Origin: Mariniblastus sp.
Lineage (GTDB): Bacteria; Planctomycetota; Planctomycetia; Pirellulales; Pirellulaceae
Length of the DNA: 36,909 nt
NCBI GenBank assembly: GCA_014237975.1
Contig: JABACA010000035.1
Coordinates: 1-36,909, forward strand
Direction of reading: 5' to 3'
In this document: positions 9,657 through 17,962 of the stretch, piece by piece
Layout of the letters: the number at the start of each line of letters is the position of its first letter
Numbering within the stretch: the stretch's first letter is position 1
Position numbers and translations under genes: made by a program
The notes under the pieces: generated by a model
What the model was told of the DNA's origin: nothing
What the model saw: the letters and a program-made list of their open reading frames with translations, nothing else
Databases searched by the model: none

Positions 9657-9886
9657 TCATTTCTCCATATCATTGAAGCCAGTCCTGGGCACCGGCCATA
9701 ACCGCAACAGGCAGCATCCTAACAACTTGCCCGGCTTTTGGACAGCAGCGCAAAAAGATAACGCATTGGGCGCATTCGAAAGATTTCCAGGACTTGTAAT
9801 GGTGTCTGCGCGAAACGGCCTCAAGCGGGAATTCCAACCCGACAACCGTTGGCAGTAACCCATTAAGTCTCAACGCCGGCTGTCGT
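9657..9886. other. Intergenic region upstream of thiC, no TPP riboswitch seen
   Basis: I searched the minus strand for the conserved CUGAGA and the ACCUGAUCUGG-type segments of TPP riboswitches and found neither. The gap also carries no obvious terminator for the sulfatase gene upstream and no believable ORF. thiC may be transcribed with the sulfatase or from an unrecognised promoter here. Confidence 0.4.
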
Positions 9887-11626
9887 TCATTTCTTTTTTT
9901 TCGCCTCTTTTTGCTTCGCCTTCGGTTTGGGTTGAGGGCAAGGAAAAACATCACATCGCTCAGCGTATTTTTGCCACTGGTCGGCCATTTTCCGGACCCG
10001 CTCCGGCTGCTGGCTGGCCAAGTCGTTCTGCTCAACTCGATCGACCGACAGGTCATACAGCTCCCAGTTAACTGGCTGACTGCGGTCTGCCATTTTACCT
10101 TTGGCAACCAATTTCCATTGACCGTCCCGGACGGCCCGATTGCCCTCGTGTTCCCAGAACAGCCAACGGTCGATCGGCTGATCTTCAAAGGCGGTGACCA
10201 ATGACTGCCCCTCCAGCGGCTTGATCGGAATATCATCCCGTCGGGTTGGATAATCCGCCGAGGCCACATCGACACAGGTCGCCATCAAATCAACCAGGTG
10301 AGCCGGTTGATGACGCAGTTCGTTTTTCTGATCAATCCCGGCCGGCCAATGGGCAATTAACGGGGTTGAAATGCCGCCTTCGTGAACCCAATGCTTGTAT
10401 TCACGAAAAGGCGTATTGGAAACATTGGCCCAATTTTTTCCATAACCTATGTAGGTATCGGCGGGACCCGGCATGATGCGACCTCTGAGAATGGGCCAAC
10501 CATCCCGCGTCTGTTTCGGCACCGAACCAAAATAGTGAACCAGATCCACCGGCAGAGGTTGCAGGGTGGGCGCTTCAGCCCGGACCGGCTTTTTGCCGCC
10601 TCGTCCACATCCCTCGGCACAACCGCCGTTATCCTGCAGAAACAGGATCAACGTATTGTCATATTGGCCCGTTTCTTTCAAGGCAGCCACGATGCGACCG
10701 ATCCCCTGGTCCATCTGGTCGACCATGGCGGCATACACTTCCATGCAAGCCGCTTCCCATGGCTTGTCATCGATTCCATCCCATTTGCCGACGGCCGGAT
10801 TCAACTGGGTATCGTCCGCAACCAAACCGATACGTTTCATCTTCTTCAGTCGTTTTTTTCGTACGGCCTGGTAGCCCGCATCGTACATTCCGTCATATTT
10901 CTGGATGTCGCGAGGCCTGGCGTGCATCGGCCAGTGGGCTGCCGTATACGAGACGTACATAAAAAAGGGTGTGTTCGGTTTGTGTTCCTTCACGAACTTG
11001 ACGGCATTGTCACTGATGGCATCGGTAAAGTGGTAAGGCTCGGTCGGCTTGTATTGGGAATCGTTGACACAGGTAATCAACTCGTTCCCGCGAACCAGCG
11101 AATTGGGATCCCACAGGCTGGACGCGCCATTAATAATTCCGTAGTAACGATCAAACCCCCGCTGCTGGGGCCAGTTAAACTTTTCCGATTCATCTTTGGG
11201 ATTCACATGTTTCGTTACGTGCCACTTACCTGTCATGTAGGTTGAATAACCGGCCGGCTTGAGCACCTCTGCGATCGTCATACTGGACCGGTTCAGCTCA
11301 CCTCGATAACCCTCCAGCCCCTGGTCGTTCATCATCCAGCCAACCCCAGCCTGGTGTGGATACAGACCGGTTAACAGTGAGGCCCGCGTCGGACAACAGC
11401 GAGCCGTATTGTAAAACTGTGTGAACCGAAGACCGTTGGCAGCCAACTGGTCCAGGTTGGGTGTATTGATTTCTCCCCCGTAACATCCTATGTCGGAGTA
11501 TCCCATGTCGTCCGACATGATCACGATAATGTTGGGTTGCTTTGACGCACCCTCTTCAACAGCGAAGAGCGGAGCGGCAATCGTCAGTATGACCCACGAT
11601 GTGGTTAGCAAGATGAAGCGGTTCAC
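9887..11626 (-). CDS. Secreted arylsulfatase-type sulfatase (FGly-dependent)
   Basis: 579 residues from a GTG at 11624-11626, chosen because GGAG lies 8 bases upstream and the signal peptide (hydrophobic about 4-20, LFA cleavage) then starts at the right place; a longer ATG frame adds 15 residues. The metal motif SDDMGYSD is at 38-45 and the sulfatase signature CCPTRASLLTG begins at the Cys77 that would be converted to formylglycine. GKWHVTKH and LFLQDNGGCAEGCG carry further metal and active-site residues. It ends in a Lys-rich tail. Such enzymes remove sulfate from sulfated glycans, which planctomycetes degrade extensively; the real substrate is unknown. Maturation needs a formylglycine-generating enzyme encoded elsewhere. 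A second sulfatase is divergent, 195 bases away. Confidence 0.94.
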   Translation of the reverse strand: MNRFILLTTSWVILTIAAPLFAVEEGASKQPNIIVIMSDDMGYSDIGCYGGEINTPNLDQLAANGLRFTQFYNTARCCPTRASLLTGLYPHQAGVGWMMNDQGLEGYRGELNRSSMTIAEVLKPAGYSTYMTGKWHVTKHVNPKDESEKFNWPQQRGFDRYYGIINGASSLWDPNSLVRGNELITCVNDSQYKPTEPYHFTDAISDNAVKFVKEHKPNTPFFMYVSYTAAHWPMHARPRDIQKYDGMYDAGYQAVRKKRLKKMKRIGLVADDTQLNPAVGKWDGIDDKPWEAACMEVYAAMVDQMDQGIGRIVAALKETGQYDNTLILFLQDNGGCAEGCGRGGKKPVRAEAPTLQPLPVDLVHYFGSVPKQTRDGWPILRGRIMPGPADTYIGYGKNWANVSNTPFREYKHWVHEGGISTPLIAHWPAGIDQKNELRHQPAHLVDLMATCVDVASADYPTRRDDIPIKPLEGQSLVTAFEDQPIDRWLFWEHEGNRAVRDGQWKLVAKGKMADRSQPVNWELYDLSVDRVEQNDLASQQPERVRKMADQWQKYAERCDVFPCPQPKPKAKQKEAKKKK

Positions 11627-11821
11627 GAACAAATCTCCGTTGATGCAGCAGGACAGGGCCCCACCCCGCACAGGAGGTAGAACGACCGTTTATTCAAGAT
11701 TGCCAGTAATCATAGATATTTCAACCACCTATTGTTACCAGTATTAACCACAAACTGGTAGAATGGGAAATTCCGGATCCAATTTCATCTTGATTTCAAT
11801 CGTTTCTGACAGGCTCCAACA

Positions 11822-13330
11822 ATGACCCGTTCCATGATTTTCAGCGCCATGACCTGTGTCTGTCTCGCACTGTCCGTTTTGACGCCCCATGTGTGTGCCC
11901 AGCGGGCGGCGGCTAAAACTGCCAACCAGGAGAAAATGAACCTGATTGTGATCATGACGGACGAACACAACTTTAGAACGCTCGGTTGTTACCGAAAAAC
12001 GATGGAGGGCCGCCAGGCCTACATGTGGGGCCCCGATGTGGTCGAAACACCCCACATTGATTCGATCGCAGAGCAGGGAGCCCTGTGCTCGAGTTTCTAT
12101 GCAACGACACCCGTTTGCAGCCCCTCCCGAGCGTGCCTTATTTCCGGTCTGTATCCACAAAAAACGCCGGTCGTCACGAACAATATCCCGCTCAATGACA
12201 ACGTCGTCAGTTTTGCCGAAATCCTCGGCAAGCAAGGCTACGCGACCGGCTTTGCCGGCAAGTGGCACCTCGACGGAACGGCCAAACCGGGCTGGGCCCC
12301 CAAACGTAAATTCGGTTTTGAGGATAACCGGTTCATGTTTAACCGGGGACACTGGAAAAAACTGGCGCTGACTTCAACGAGTGCCAAGGTCGCCGCGCGA
12401 AAAAACGGTCAGCCCAGTTACAACGTCGATGGCGCCGATGAGCAAACGTTTACCACTGATTTCCTGATGGATCGACTGATCGACTTCGTCGACAAAAACC
12501 AGTCCAAGCCATTTTGCTACATGGTCAGCCTGCCAGACCCGCACGGCCCGGATACAGTCAGGGAGCCGTACGCTTCGATGTATAAAGATCACAACTACTT
12601 AAAACCAACCACGTTCGACAAACCGTCGGAAGGCCTGCCGGCCTGGGGACAAAAACAGAAATCGGGATTCGGCATGGCCAGTTATTACGGGATGGTCAAA
12701 TGCATCGACGACAACATGGGGCGGCTCATCCAACACCTCGGCAAGGCCGGAATCCTCGACCGGACCATCATCGTCTTTACATCCGATCACGGAGATCTGC
12801 GAGGCGAGCACCACCGACAAAACAAAGGGGTGCCATACGAAGGTTCGACACGAATCCCTTTCCTGATCCGGTTTCCCGGAAAAATTAAACCGGGAACTCA
12901 AATCGACCAGGCACTGAGCAGCATCGATTTCGCACCTACCATTTTGCCGATGATGGGGATCCAAACCGATCAGCCGTTTGATGGTCGCAACGCCTCATCG
13001 CTGTTTCAATCGCAACCGGCCAAGGATTGGAAAGATATCTCCATTGTGCGAGGCACGGGAGAGAAACAGGGATGGCTGATGGCCGTGACGGATCGTTACA
13101 AACTGGTCGTTTCAGCAACAGATCCTCCCTGGCTGTTTGACCTCGAGCGCGATCCGGACGAAGTCGCCAACGTGTTTGCCCACCCCGGTTACCGAGAAAT
13201 CGCCCGAGAATTAGCAACCGCGTTGCAACAGTATGGTCAACAGCACCAAGACCCGTTTATCCAGCCTGCCAAGGTCAATGCCGACCTCACCTGGGCCATC
13301 GCTGGTTCGGGAGAATACCCGGGGCGGTAG
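11822..13330 (+). CDS. Secreted sulfatase (FGly-dependent), divergent from its neighbour
   Basis: 502 residues with a signal peptide (hydrophobic about 5-25, possible cleavage after VCAQ). The sulfatase signature is CSPSRACLISG with Cys99 as formylglycine precursor. Metal ligands are seen in IVIMTDEHN (Asp47) and in FTSDHGDLRGEH. GKWHLDG supplies the conserved Lys/His pair. TDEHN instead of SDDxG and SDHGDLRGEH resemble the sulfatase branch that includes choline- and some glycan-sulfatases. It is only distantly similar to the adjacent sulfatase, so the pair are not recent duplicates and could attack different sulfate positions. The DUF1080 protein follows after 122 bases on the same strand and may share its transcript. 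A hairpin (TTTGCT/AGCAAA, 13353-13369) lies in the gap. Confidence 0.94.
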   Translation: MTRSMIFSAMTCVCLALSVLTPHVCAQRAAAKTANQEKMNLIVIMTDEHNFRTLGCYRKTMEGRQAYMWGPDVVETPHIDSIAEQGALCSSFYATTPVCSPSRACLISGLYPQKTPVVTNNIPLNDNVVSFAEILGKQGYATGFAGKWHLDGTAKPGWAPKRKFGFEDNRFMFNRGHWKKLALTSTSAKVAARKNGQPSYNVDGADEQTFTTDFLMDRLIDFVDKNQSKPFCYMVSLPDPHGPDTVREPYASMYKDHNYLKPTTFDKPSEGLPAWGQKQKSGFGMASYYGMVKCIDDNMGRLIQHLGKAGILDRTIIVFTSDHGDLRGEHHRQNKGVPYEGSTRIPFLIRFPGKIKPGTQIDQALSSIDFAPTILPMMGIQTDQPFDGRNASSLFQSQPAKDWKDISIVRGTGEKQGWLMAVTDRYKLVVSATDPPWLFDLERDPDEVANVFAHPGYREIARELATALQQYGQQHQDPFIQPAKVNADLTWAIAGSGEYPGR

Positions 13331-13452
13331 ACACAAAAGTTCTGCTAAGTCCTTTGCTTGAACAGCAAACCATCGATACACTGGGAAATAGTCCGTATTT
13401 CAACTGAAGTACTTTAACCGACCTTTGGCCACTCGTTTTGGTGACAAGTATC

Positions 13453-14514
13453 ATGAGGCATTATTCGACGTTCTGTTGTTCCCTGTTGACCCTGGTGCTT
13501 TTTGCGACGAACGCAGAGGCACTCCAATCCGCATCTGCCGCTGCTAAAAAACCAGCACCCCAGGACGCCCAGACCGACAACGATTTTGCCTACCAGGGGG
13601 AGTATTTGGGAAACCTGGATCTCGACGGGGCGCCCGCGCGATACGGAGTTCAAGTCATTGCCACCGGCAAGGGAACTTTTAAAGCTGTGTTGTACAAGGG
13701 TGGGCTGCCGGGTGCCGGCTGGGATCAATCCGAACGATATGAATGGGATGCGACTGGAAAATTCGTGGCACAGGGCAGCATTGATCCCTTTACGGGTCGC
13801 CAAGGCCTGGTTCAATTCCAGGGCGACAAACACGGCGACGTGGTGATCCAGGACGGCGTCTTCACCTTGATGAACCGCCGGGGAATGATTGCCGGTAAAT
13901 TGAAAAAGGTCAATCGCAAGAGCGAATCCCTTGGCGTCAAACCGGTCGCCAATGCGGTCGTTCTGTTTGATGGTAAAACGGCCAACGGTTGGAAGAATGG
14001 CAAAATCACCGACGACGGACTGCTGATGCAGGGAACCACCAGCGAGAAGACGTTTGATGACTTCAAATTGCATCTGGAGTTTCGACTGCCCTACATGCCG
14101 CAAAAGTCAGGGCAGGGGAGAGGCAACAGCGGGATCTATGTACAGGGACGCTGGGAGGTCCAAATGCTGGACTCGTTCGGACTGACGGGCGAGCAAAATG
14201 AATGTGGAGGCATCTACTCGGTCGGTAAACCTGACGTCAACATGTGTCTCCCGCCACTCGCCTGGCAGACTTACGATATCGACTTTACCTCGGCCAAATA
14301 TGACGAAAACAACCAACTCAAATCAAATGCCCGGATGACGGTTTGGCACAACGGAGTCAAGATCCACGATGATGTTGAAATGCCTGACCGGAAAACGACT
14401 GCCGCTCCGGTCAACGTTGGCCCTAGCCCCGGTCCGATTTTCCTGCAGGACCATGGTAACCCGGTTCGCTACCGCAACATCTGGTTGGTGGAAAAGAAGC
14501 CGAAGAAGCAATGA
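13453..14514 (+). CDS. Secreted DUF1080 (3-keto-disaccharide hydrolase-type) protein
   Basis: 353 residues from the ATG at 13453, which directly begins a signal peptide ending NAEA; a TTG five codons earlier is less likely. The first half (about 40-165) is a beta-rich segment of no clear family. The second half (about 175-353) is a DUF1080 domain: VVLFDGKTANGWKNGK, LHLEFRLPY, GNSGIYVQGRWEVQMLDS, WQTYDIDFTSAKYD and GPIFLQDHGNPVRYRNIW. The fold is a concanavalin-like jelly roll; characterised relatives act on 3-keto-glycosides. Its position beside two sulfatases fits extracellular breakdown of a sulfated carbohydrate. The substrate is inferred only from context. Confidence 0.92.
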   Translation: MRHYSTFCCSLLTLVLFATNAEALQSASAAAKKPAPQDAQTDNDFAYQGEYLGNLDLDGAPARYGVQVIATGKGTFKAVLYKGGLPGAGWDQSERYEWDATGKFVAQGSIDPFTGRQGLVQFQGDKHGDVVIQDGVFTLMNRRGMIAGKLKKVNRKSESLGVKPVANAVVLFDGKTANGWKNGKITDDGLLMQGTTSEKTFDDFKLHLEFRLPYMPQKSGQGRGNSGIYVQGRWEVQMLDSFGLTGEQNECGGIYSVGKPDVNMCLPPLAWQTYDIDFTSAKYDENNQLKSNARMTVWHNGVKIHDDVEMPDRKTTAAPVNVGPSPGPIFLQDHGNPVRYRNIWLVEKKPKKQ

Positions 14515-14588
14515 TTGGGCAGCCCTCGGGGTTGTACGATCATACTGTTACTTTCTGAATCAACGTCTCCCATACCCTGTTTGAATTG

Positions 14589-14933
14589 ATGCGACTGTTC
14601 GAAGGCACCGAGTTTGATCGCCCGCCAAAATGTGATGAATGTGGACAATTGCTGGAGGACTGCCGATGTCCACCAGCCGCCATTGCAGAAGTTCCCGCCG
14701 AAAGACAGACACTTCGGGTGGGAGTCGAGAAACGCAAGAAAGGCAAGATCGTCACCGTCATTCGCGATCTTGCCGACACGAACAGTCACGCCGACCTGCT
14801 GACAACGTTGAAATCATCCTGCGGGGCGGGTGGCACGCTGCAAGATAGCTCAACCATCGAAATTCAGGGGGAGCATGTCCAACGAATCCGTCAGTTGTTG
14901 AAAGCGCGCGGCTTCAAATTACGCAATGGATGA
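14589..14933 (+). CDS. SUI1/eIF1-like translation initiation factor (YciH type)
   Basis: 114 residues starting at the ATG at 14589 (the frame also offers the TTG just before it). The C-terminal half matches the SUI1 domain: RKKGKIVTVIRDL, LKSSCGAGGTLQDSSTIEIQG and HVQRIRQLLKARGFK. The N-terminus has CDECGQLLEDCRC, a likely small zinc-binding element seen in several bacterial and archaeal SUI1 proteins. E. coli YciH can influence initiation fidelity and stress translation; that role is assumed here by family. It is 74 bases after the DUF1080 gene on the same strand, without a functional link. Confidence 0.9.
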   Translation: MRLFEGTEFDRPPKCDECGQLLEDCRCPPAAIAEVPAERQTLRVGVEKRKKGKIVTVIRDLADTNSHADLLTTLKSSCGAGGTLQDSSTIEIQGEHVQRIRQLLKARGFKLRNG

Positions 14934-15248
14934 ATCTTGTTAGATCATCCATCTTGAAACGGTCGGAGGGACTGGGCAGAAGTCCTGTCTGGGACACCAC
15001 GCTGCAGGGCCGCTGAAACCACCGCACGACGAGTTTTTCGAGGCGAGATTTGGGTCTCCACAAGCCGCTGGAGGATGTTCCTCAACCCAAATCAGCCAGG
15101 CAACCTAACCATTTAGGGAAACCGGAAGGGCCAATTTCGCTTCTTTTCCTTTTAAATGCGTTGAATTCTTTTTTTCGCAGGTCAACGGATAGCCTGCAAG
15201 GTTAAAGAAGGGTAAAAAAAAGGTCTCGTAATATTAATGGAGATACAC
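14934..15248 (+). promoter_or_regulatory. Long leader/intergenic region rich in potential RNA structure
   Basis: This 315-base stretch has no ORF of note but several palindromes, all on the path to the small lipoprotein gene. They are GGACT/AGTCC (14969-14985); a perfect 9-bp repeat GATTTGGGT/ACCCAAATC (15047-15055, 15085-15093) enclosing CTCCA/TGGAG; CCTAA/TTAGG (15104-15117); and the pseudoknot listed separately. A pyrimidine-rich tract CTTCTTTTCCTTTT and a T7 run precede the latter. It does not match riboswitch, RNase P, SRP or tmRNA consensus that I could recall. It may be a structured 5' leader, a free small RNA, or chance palindromes. Confidence 0.4.
15159..15197 (+). promoter_or_regulatory. 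Candidate H-type pseudoknot in the lipoprotein leader
   Basis: Stem 1 pairs CGTTGA (15159-15164) with TCAACG (15182-15187). Stem 2 pairs GCAGG (15177-15181) with CCTGC (15193-15197). The 5' strand of stem 2 lies in the loop of stem 1 and ends directly next to its 3' strand, so the two stems could stack coaxially, with connecting loops of 12 (T-rich) and 5 bases. It sits about 50 bases before the start codon. The pairing is exact; its formation and role are inferred. Confidence 0.35.
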
Positions 15249-15515
15249 ATGAAAAGCACTTTATACGCATTTTTGGTCGCCGCTTTCTTCGCTTGCTGTC
15301 TAGGTTGCGGGGGCCCCAGTGGCCCTGGTGGTGAAGCCTACACACACTCCACCGAATGGAATGAGTTTTCACAGGGGAAGAAGGAAGAGAATCAGCAAAT
15401 GCAAGTCGATGCATTGGAGAAGATCTTGGCAAAAGATCCTGCAGCGGTTTCCCCCAATGGACAGCCAATTAAAACCTTGTTGGATTATGCGAAAGAAGGG
15501 AAACTTCAAGACTAA
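15249..15515 (+). CDS. Small predicted lipoprotein, unknown function
   Basis: 88 residues. I chose the ATG at 15249, which has GGAG at the right distance; another ATG 12 bases upstream would overlap that Shine-Dalgarno sequence. The N-terminus has a Lys, a hydrophobic stretch and CLGC with Cys20 as the possible lipidated residue; the -3 position is Cys instead of Leu, so the lipobox is imperfect. A Gly/Pro-rich stretch follows, then a charged helix-like segment (GKKEENQQMQVDALEKILAKDP) and PIKTLLDYAKEGKLQD. I recognise no family. It is preceded by a long, structured-looking leader and followed by a strong hairpin, which suggests its own transcription unit. Confidence 0.8.
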   Translation: MKSTLYAFLVAAFFACCLGCGGPSGPGGEAYTHSTEWNEFSQGKKEENQQMQVDALEKILAKDPAAVSPNGQPIKTLLDYAKEGKLQD

Positions 15516-15533
15516 CTCATCAGGTTGAGATTC

Positions 15534-15561
15534 ATCTACCCTCCAGCATTGGAGGGTAGAT
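15534..15561 (+). terminator. Strong 12-bp hairpin after the small lipoprotein
   Basis: ATCTACCCTCCA (15534-15545), loop GCAT, TGGAGGGTAGAT (15550-15561): a perfect 12-bp stem with a 4-base loop, 19 bases past the lipoprotein stop. It lacks a U run on either strand. It lies between convergent genes, so it could end or protect transcripts from both sides, including read-through from tex. Confidence 0.65.
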
Positions 15562-15672
15562 TCTACCTCGCACCGCCTCGGGATCAGTCGGCATTGCTGA
15601 ATTGACTGATCGGTCATTGGATTCGACGATGGCCTCGATGGCCTTCTAACCAACCAAGTCGACCTTCATAGC

Positions 15673-15694
15673 TGACACGTTTCGATTCGTGTCA
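15673..15694 (-). terminator. Hairpin starting at the tex stop codon
   Basis: TGACACG and CGTGTCA (15673-15679, 15688-15694) form a 7-bp stem with an 8-base loop. On the minus strand the stem begins with the TGA stop of tex itself. No U tract follows. An additional 8-bp repeat GATCAGTC/GACTGATC lies further downstream at 15582-15611. Together they probably mark the 3' end of the tex transcript. Confidence 0.4.
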
Positions 15695-17872
15695 ACGGGT
15701 AACCTGTTTTAGAGATAACCCGATCCTTTTGCGCTCGATGTCAACCTCCAACACCTTGACTCTTACGACATCGCCGACCGAGACAATTTCTCCGGGCTGT
15801 TCGACGAATTCGTCGGCCATTTCTGAAATGTGAACCAGGCCATCCTGATGGACTCCCAAATCAACAAACGCTCCAAAATTGGTCACATTGGTAACGCTCC
15901 CCTCCAACACCATCCCTTGTTTCAAATCCTCAATATGATCAATCCCTTCCGTAAATTGCGCGACACGAAACTGGCTCCGCGGATCGCGTCCCGGTTTGGA
16001 CAATTCGTCGAGGATATCGTGAATGGTCGGCAATCCAGCTTGATCGGTAACGTAATCAGCTGCCTTCAGCCGCTCCACCAAAGCGGCATTACCGATCAAC
16101 TGCCCACTGGTGACTCCCAGGCATTGGGACATTTGCTCGACGATGTCATAACTTTCCGGGTGGACAGCCGAATTGTCCAGGCGGTTCTTGCCAGCACGAA
16201 TTCTTAAAAAGGCCGCCGACTGTTCAAACGCCTTGGCTCCCAGTTTGGCCACCTGCAAAAACTGCTGACGCCGTTCAAACCTCCCCTTTTGATCCCGGTG
16301 TTGCACGATTTGATCCGCCAGTTTCGGACCGATTCCCGCAACGTGAGACAGTAACGGGGCACTGGCCGTATTGACGTCCACCCCCACGGAATTCACACAG
16401 GACTCGACCTCGCGGGCCAAGCTTTTTTTCAACAGCACCTGATTCACATCATGCTGGTATTGTCCAACGCCAATCGATTTTGGATCAATCTTGACCAGCT
16501 CCGCCAGCGGGTCCTGCAATCGATGCGCAATGCTGATTGCGCCACGAACCGTCACATCGAGTTCGGGATACTCGCTGGCCGCCAACTCGCTGGCCGAGTA
16601 AATCGAAGCCCCTGACTCGCTCACCATGACCTTGCTCAATGACAGGTTCTTTTTCTGAATGAGCTCCGAAACGAATTGATCCGTTTCCCGAGATGCTGAT
16701 CCATTGCCTATTGCGATCAACTCGACCGAAAATTGCTGGATCATCTTGTGCAACTTGATCGATGCACCAATCGTATCATTTTTTGGAGGGGTAGGATAAA
16801 TCGTGTCGGTGGCAAGATATTTTCCGGTTTCGTCAACCACCGCCAATTTACATCCCGTTCGAAATCCAGGATCGATCCCCAGCGTCACTTTCGCTCCTGC
16901 CGGCGGCGCGAGCAAAAGTTCCCGCAGGTTTTTGGCGAACACCTCCGTCGCCTCATCATCCGATTGGATTTTAAGTTCTTGCATTACGGCGGATTGCATG
17001 GCCGGGAACAGTAATCGTCGATAACAGTCCTCGACCGTGGCCAACAGTTCGTTGCGAAATTCGAATGCCTGCTGGTGAACCCATTTTGCTTTGAGGCGGC
17101 GCAGGATCCGCTGATCGTCGACCGACAAAGAAACGTTGAGAACACCTTCGGATTCGCCCCGCTTTATACCCAGAAAACGATGAGAGGGAATTCGACCCAC
17201 CGATTCACGGTGATCAAAATAGACCTCAAACTTTTTACCCAAACCGTCCTTTCCTCGCTTGACGCGGGAGACAATCTGTCCGGTTCCCATCGCTTCGACC
17301 AGTAACTCGGCGCGAGTATCCAGGTCTTCCGACCAGGTTTCAGCAACAATGTCACAGGCTCCCGCCAGTGCCGCCCGGGTGTCGGGTACGTCGTTTTTGG
17401 AATCAACAAAGTGGTCAAGAATTGATTGACGATCCTGGTCCAGTCGTTGTTGTTGCAACAACAGATCAGCCAACGGCTGTAAACCCCGTTCCCTTGCAGC
17501 CGTCGCTCGCGTCCTGCGTTTCGGTTTGAACGGCAAATAAAGTAGTTCCAGAACCTGTCGGTCATGGCATTCAAATACCCGGTCGTACAGCTCGTCCGTC
17601 AATTGACCGCTCGATTGAATCGTCTTCAGAATCGTCGTTTTCCGCTGGGCCAATTCCCGTGTTCGTTCGAGTAAATCCTCGATTGCCCGCAGCTCAATTT
17701 CGTCGAGACCATGGGTGGCCTCTTTTCGATACCGCGCAATGAAGGGAATGGTATTGCCCGAGTCCAACAACTCAATCGAGCGGCGAATGGGTCGCGGCTT
17801 GAGGTTGAGTTCCAGGGCAATCTGGTTCACCGTTCTGGCAAGATCAAAGCATTGGAACCGAGTTTGGGACAT
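15692..17872 (-). CDS. tex: Tex-family RNA-binding transcription accessory protein
   Basis: 726 residues from the ATG at 17870-17872; a longer frame adds 28 residues without Tex similarity. Domain order is as in known Tex: an N-terminal helical domain (NTIPFIARYRKEATHGLDE near 43-61), a YqgF/RNase H-like domain (LGIDPGFRTGCKLAVVDETGK, mid-protein), a helix-hairpin-helix pair (NTASAPLLSHVAGIGPKLA) and a C-terminal S1 domain (about 653-723, GSVTNVTNFGAFVDLGVHQDG). Tex is a cytoplasmic nucleic-acid-binding factor linked to transcription and RNA turnover. The ABC-F gene lies 90 bases upstream on the same strand. I see no missing domain. Confidence 0.95.
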   Translation of the reverse strand: MSQTRFQCFDLARTVNQIALELNLKPRPIRRSIELLDSGNTIPFIARYRKEATHGLDEIELRAIEDLLERTRELAQRKTTILKTIQSSGQLTDELYDRVFECHDRQVLELLYLPFKPKRRTRATAARERGLQPLADLLLQQQRLDQDRQSILDHFVDSKNDVPDTRAALAGACDIVAETWSEDLDTRAELLVEAMGTGQIVSRVKRGKDGLGKKFEVYFDHRESVGRIPSHRFLGIKRGESEGVLNVSLSVDDQRILRRLKAKWVHQQAFEFRNELLATVEDCYRRLLFPAMQSAVMQELKIQSDDEATEVFAKNLRELLLAPPAGAKVTLGIDPGFRTGCKLAVVDETGKYLATDTIYPTPPKNDTIGASIKLHKMIQQFSVELIAIGNGSASRETDQFVSELIQKKNLSLSKVMVSESGASIYSASELAASEYPELDVTVRGAISIAHRLQDPLAELVKIDPKSIGVGQYQHDVNQVLLKKSLAREVESCVNSVGVDVNTASAPLLSHVAGIGPKLADQIVQHRDQKGRFERRQQFLQVAKLGAKAFEQSAAFLRIRAGKNRLDNSAVHPESYDIVEQMSQCLGVTSGQLIGNAALVERLKAADYVTDQAGLPTIHDILDELSKPGRDPRSQFRVAQFTEGIDHIEDLKQGMVLEGSVTNVTNFGAFVDLGVHQDGLVHISEMADEFVEQPGEIVSVGDVVRVKVLEVDIERKRIGLSLKQVTR

Positions 17873-17962
17873 GAGAAACAGATTTCGCAAACATGGAAAT
17901 GATTTAGGAAAAGGTGATGCCCACCGGAGAGCCAGGTATTTTCCACGGTGCAGCAACCAATG

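Noticed and set aside
10382-11245. 287-residue plus-strand frame inside the sulfatase gene
   Set aside because: It is antisense to a sulfatase with complete motifs, with His/Arg-rich composition typical of antisense shadows.
14961-15093. Possible known RNA (SRP, RNase P, tmRNA or riboswitch) in the leader region
   Set aside because: None of the conserved segments of these RNAs could be found; only generic palindromes are supported.
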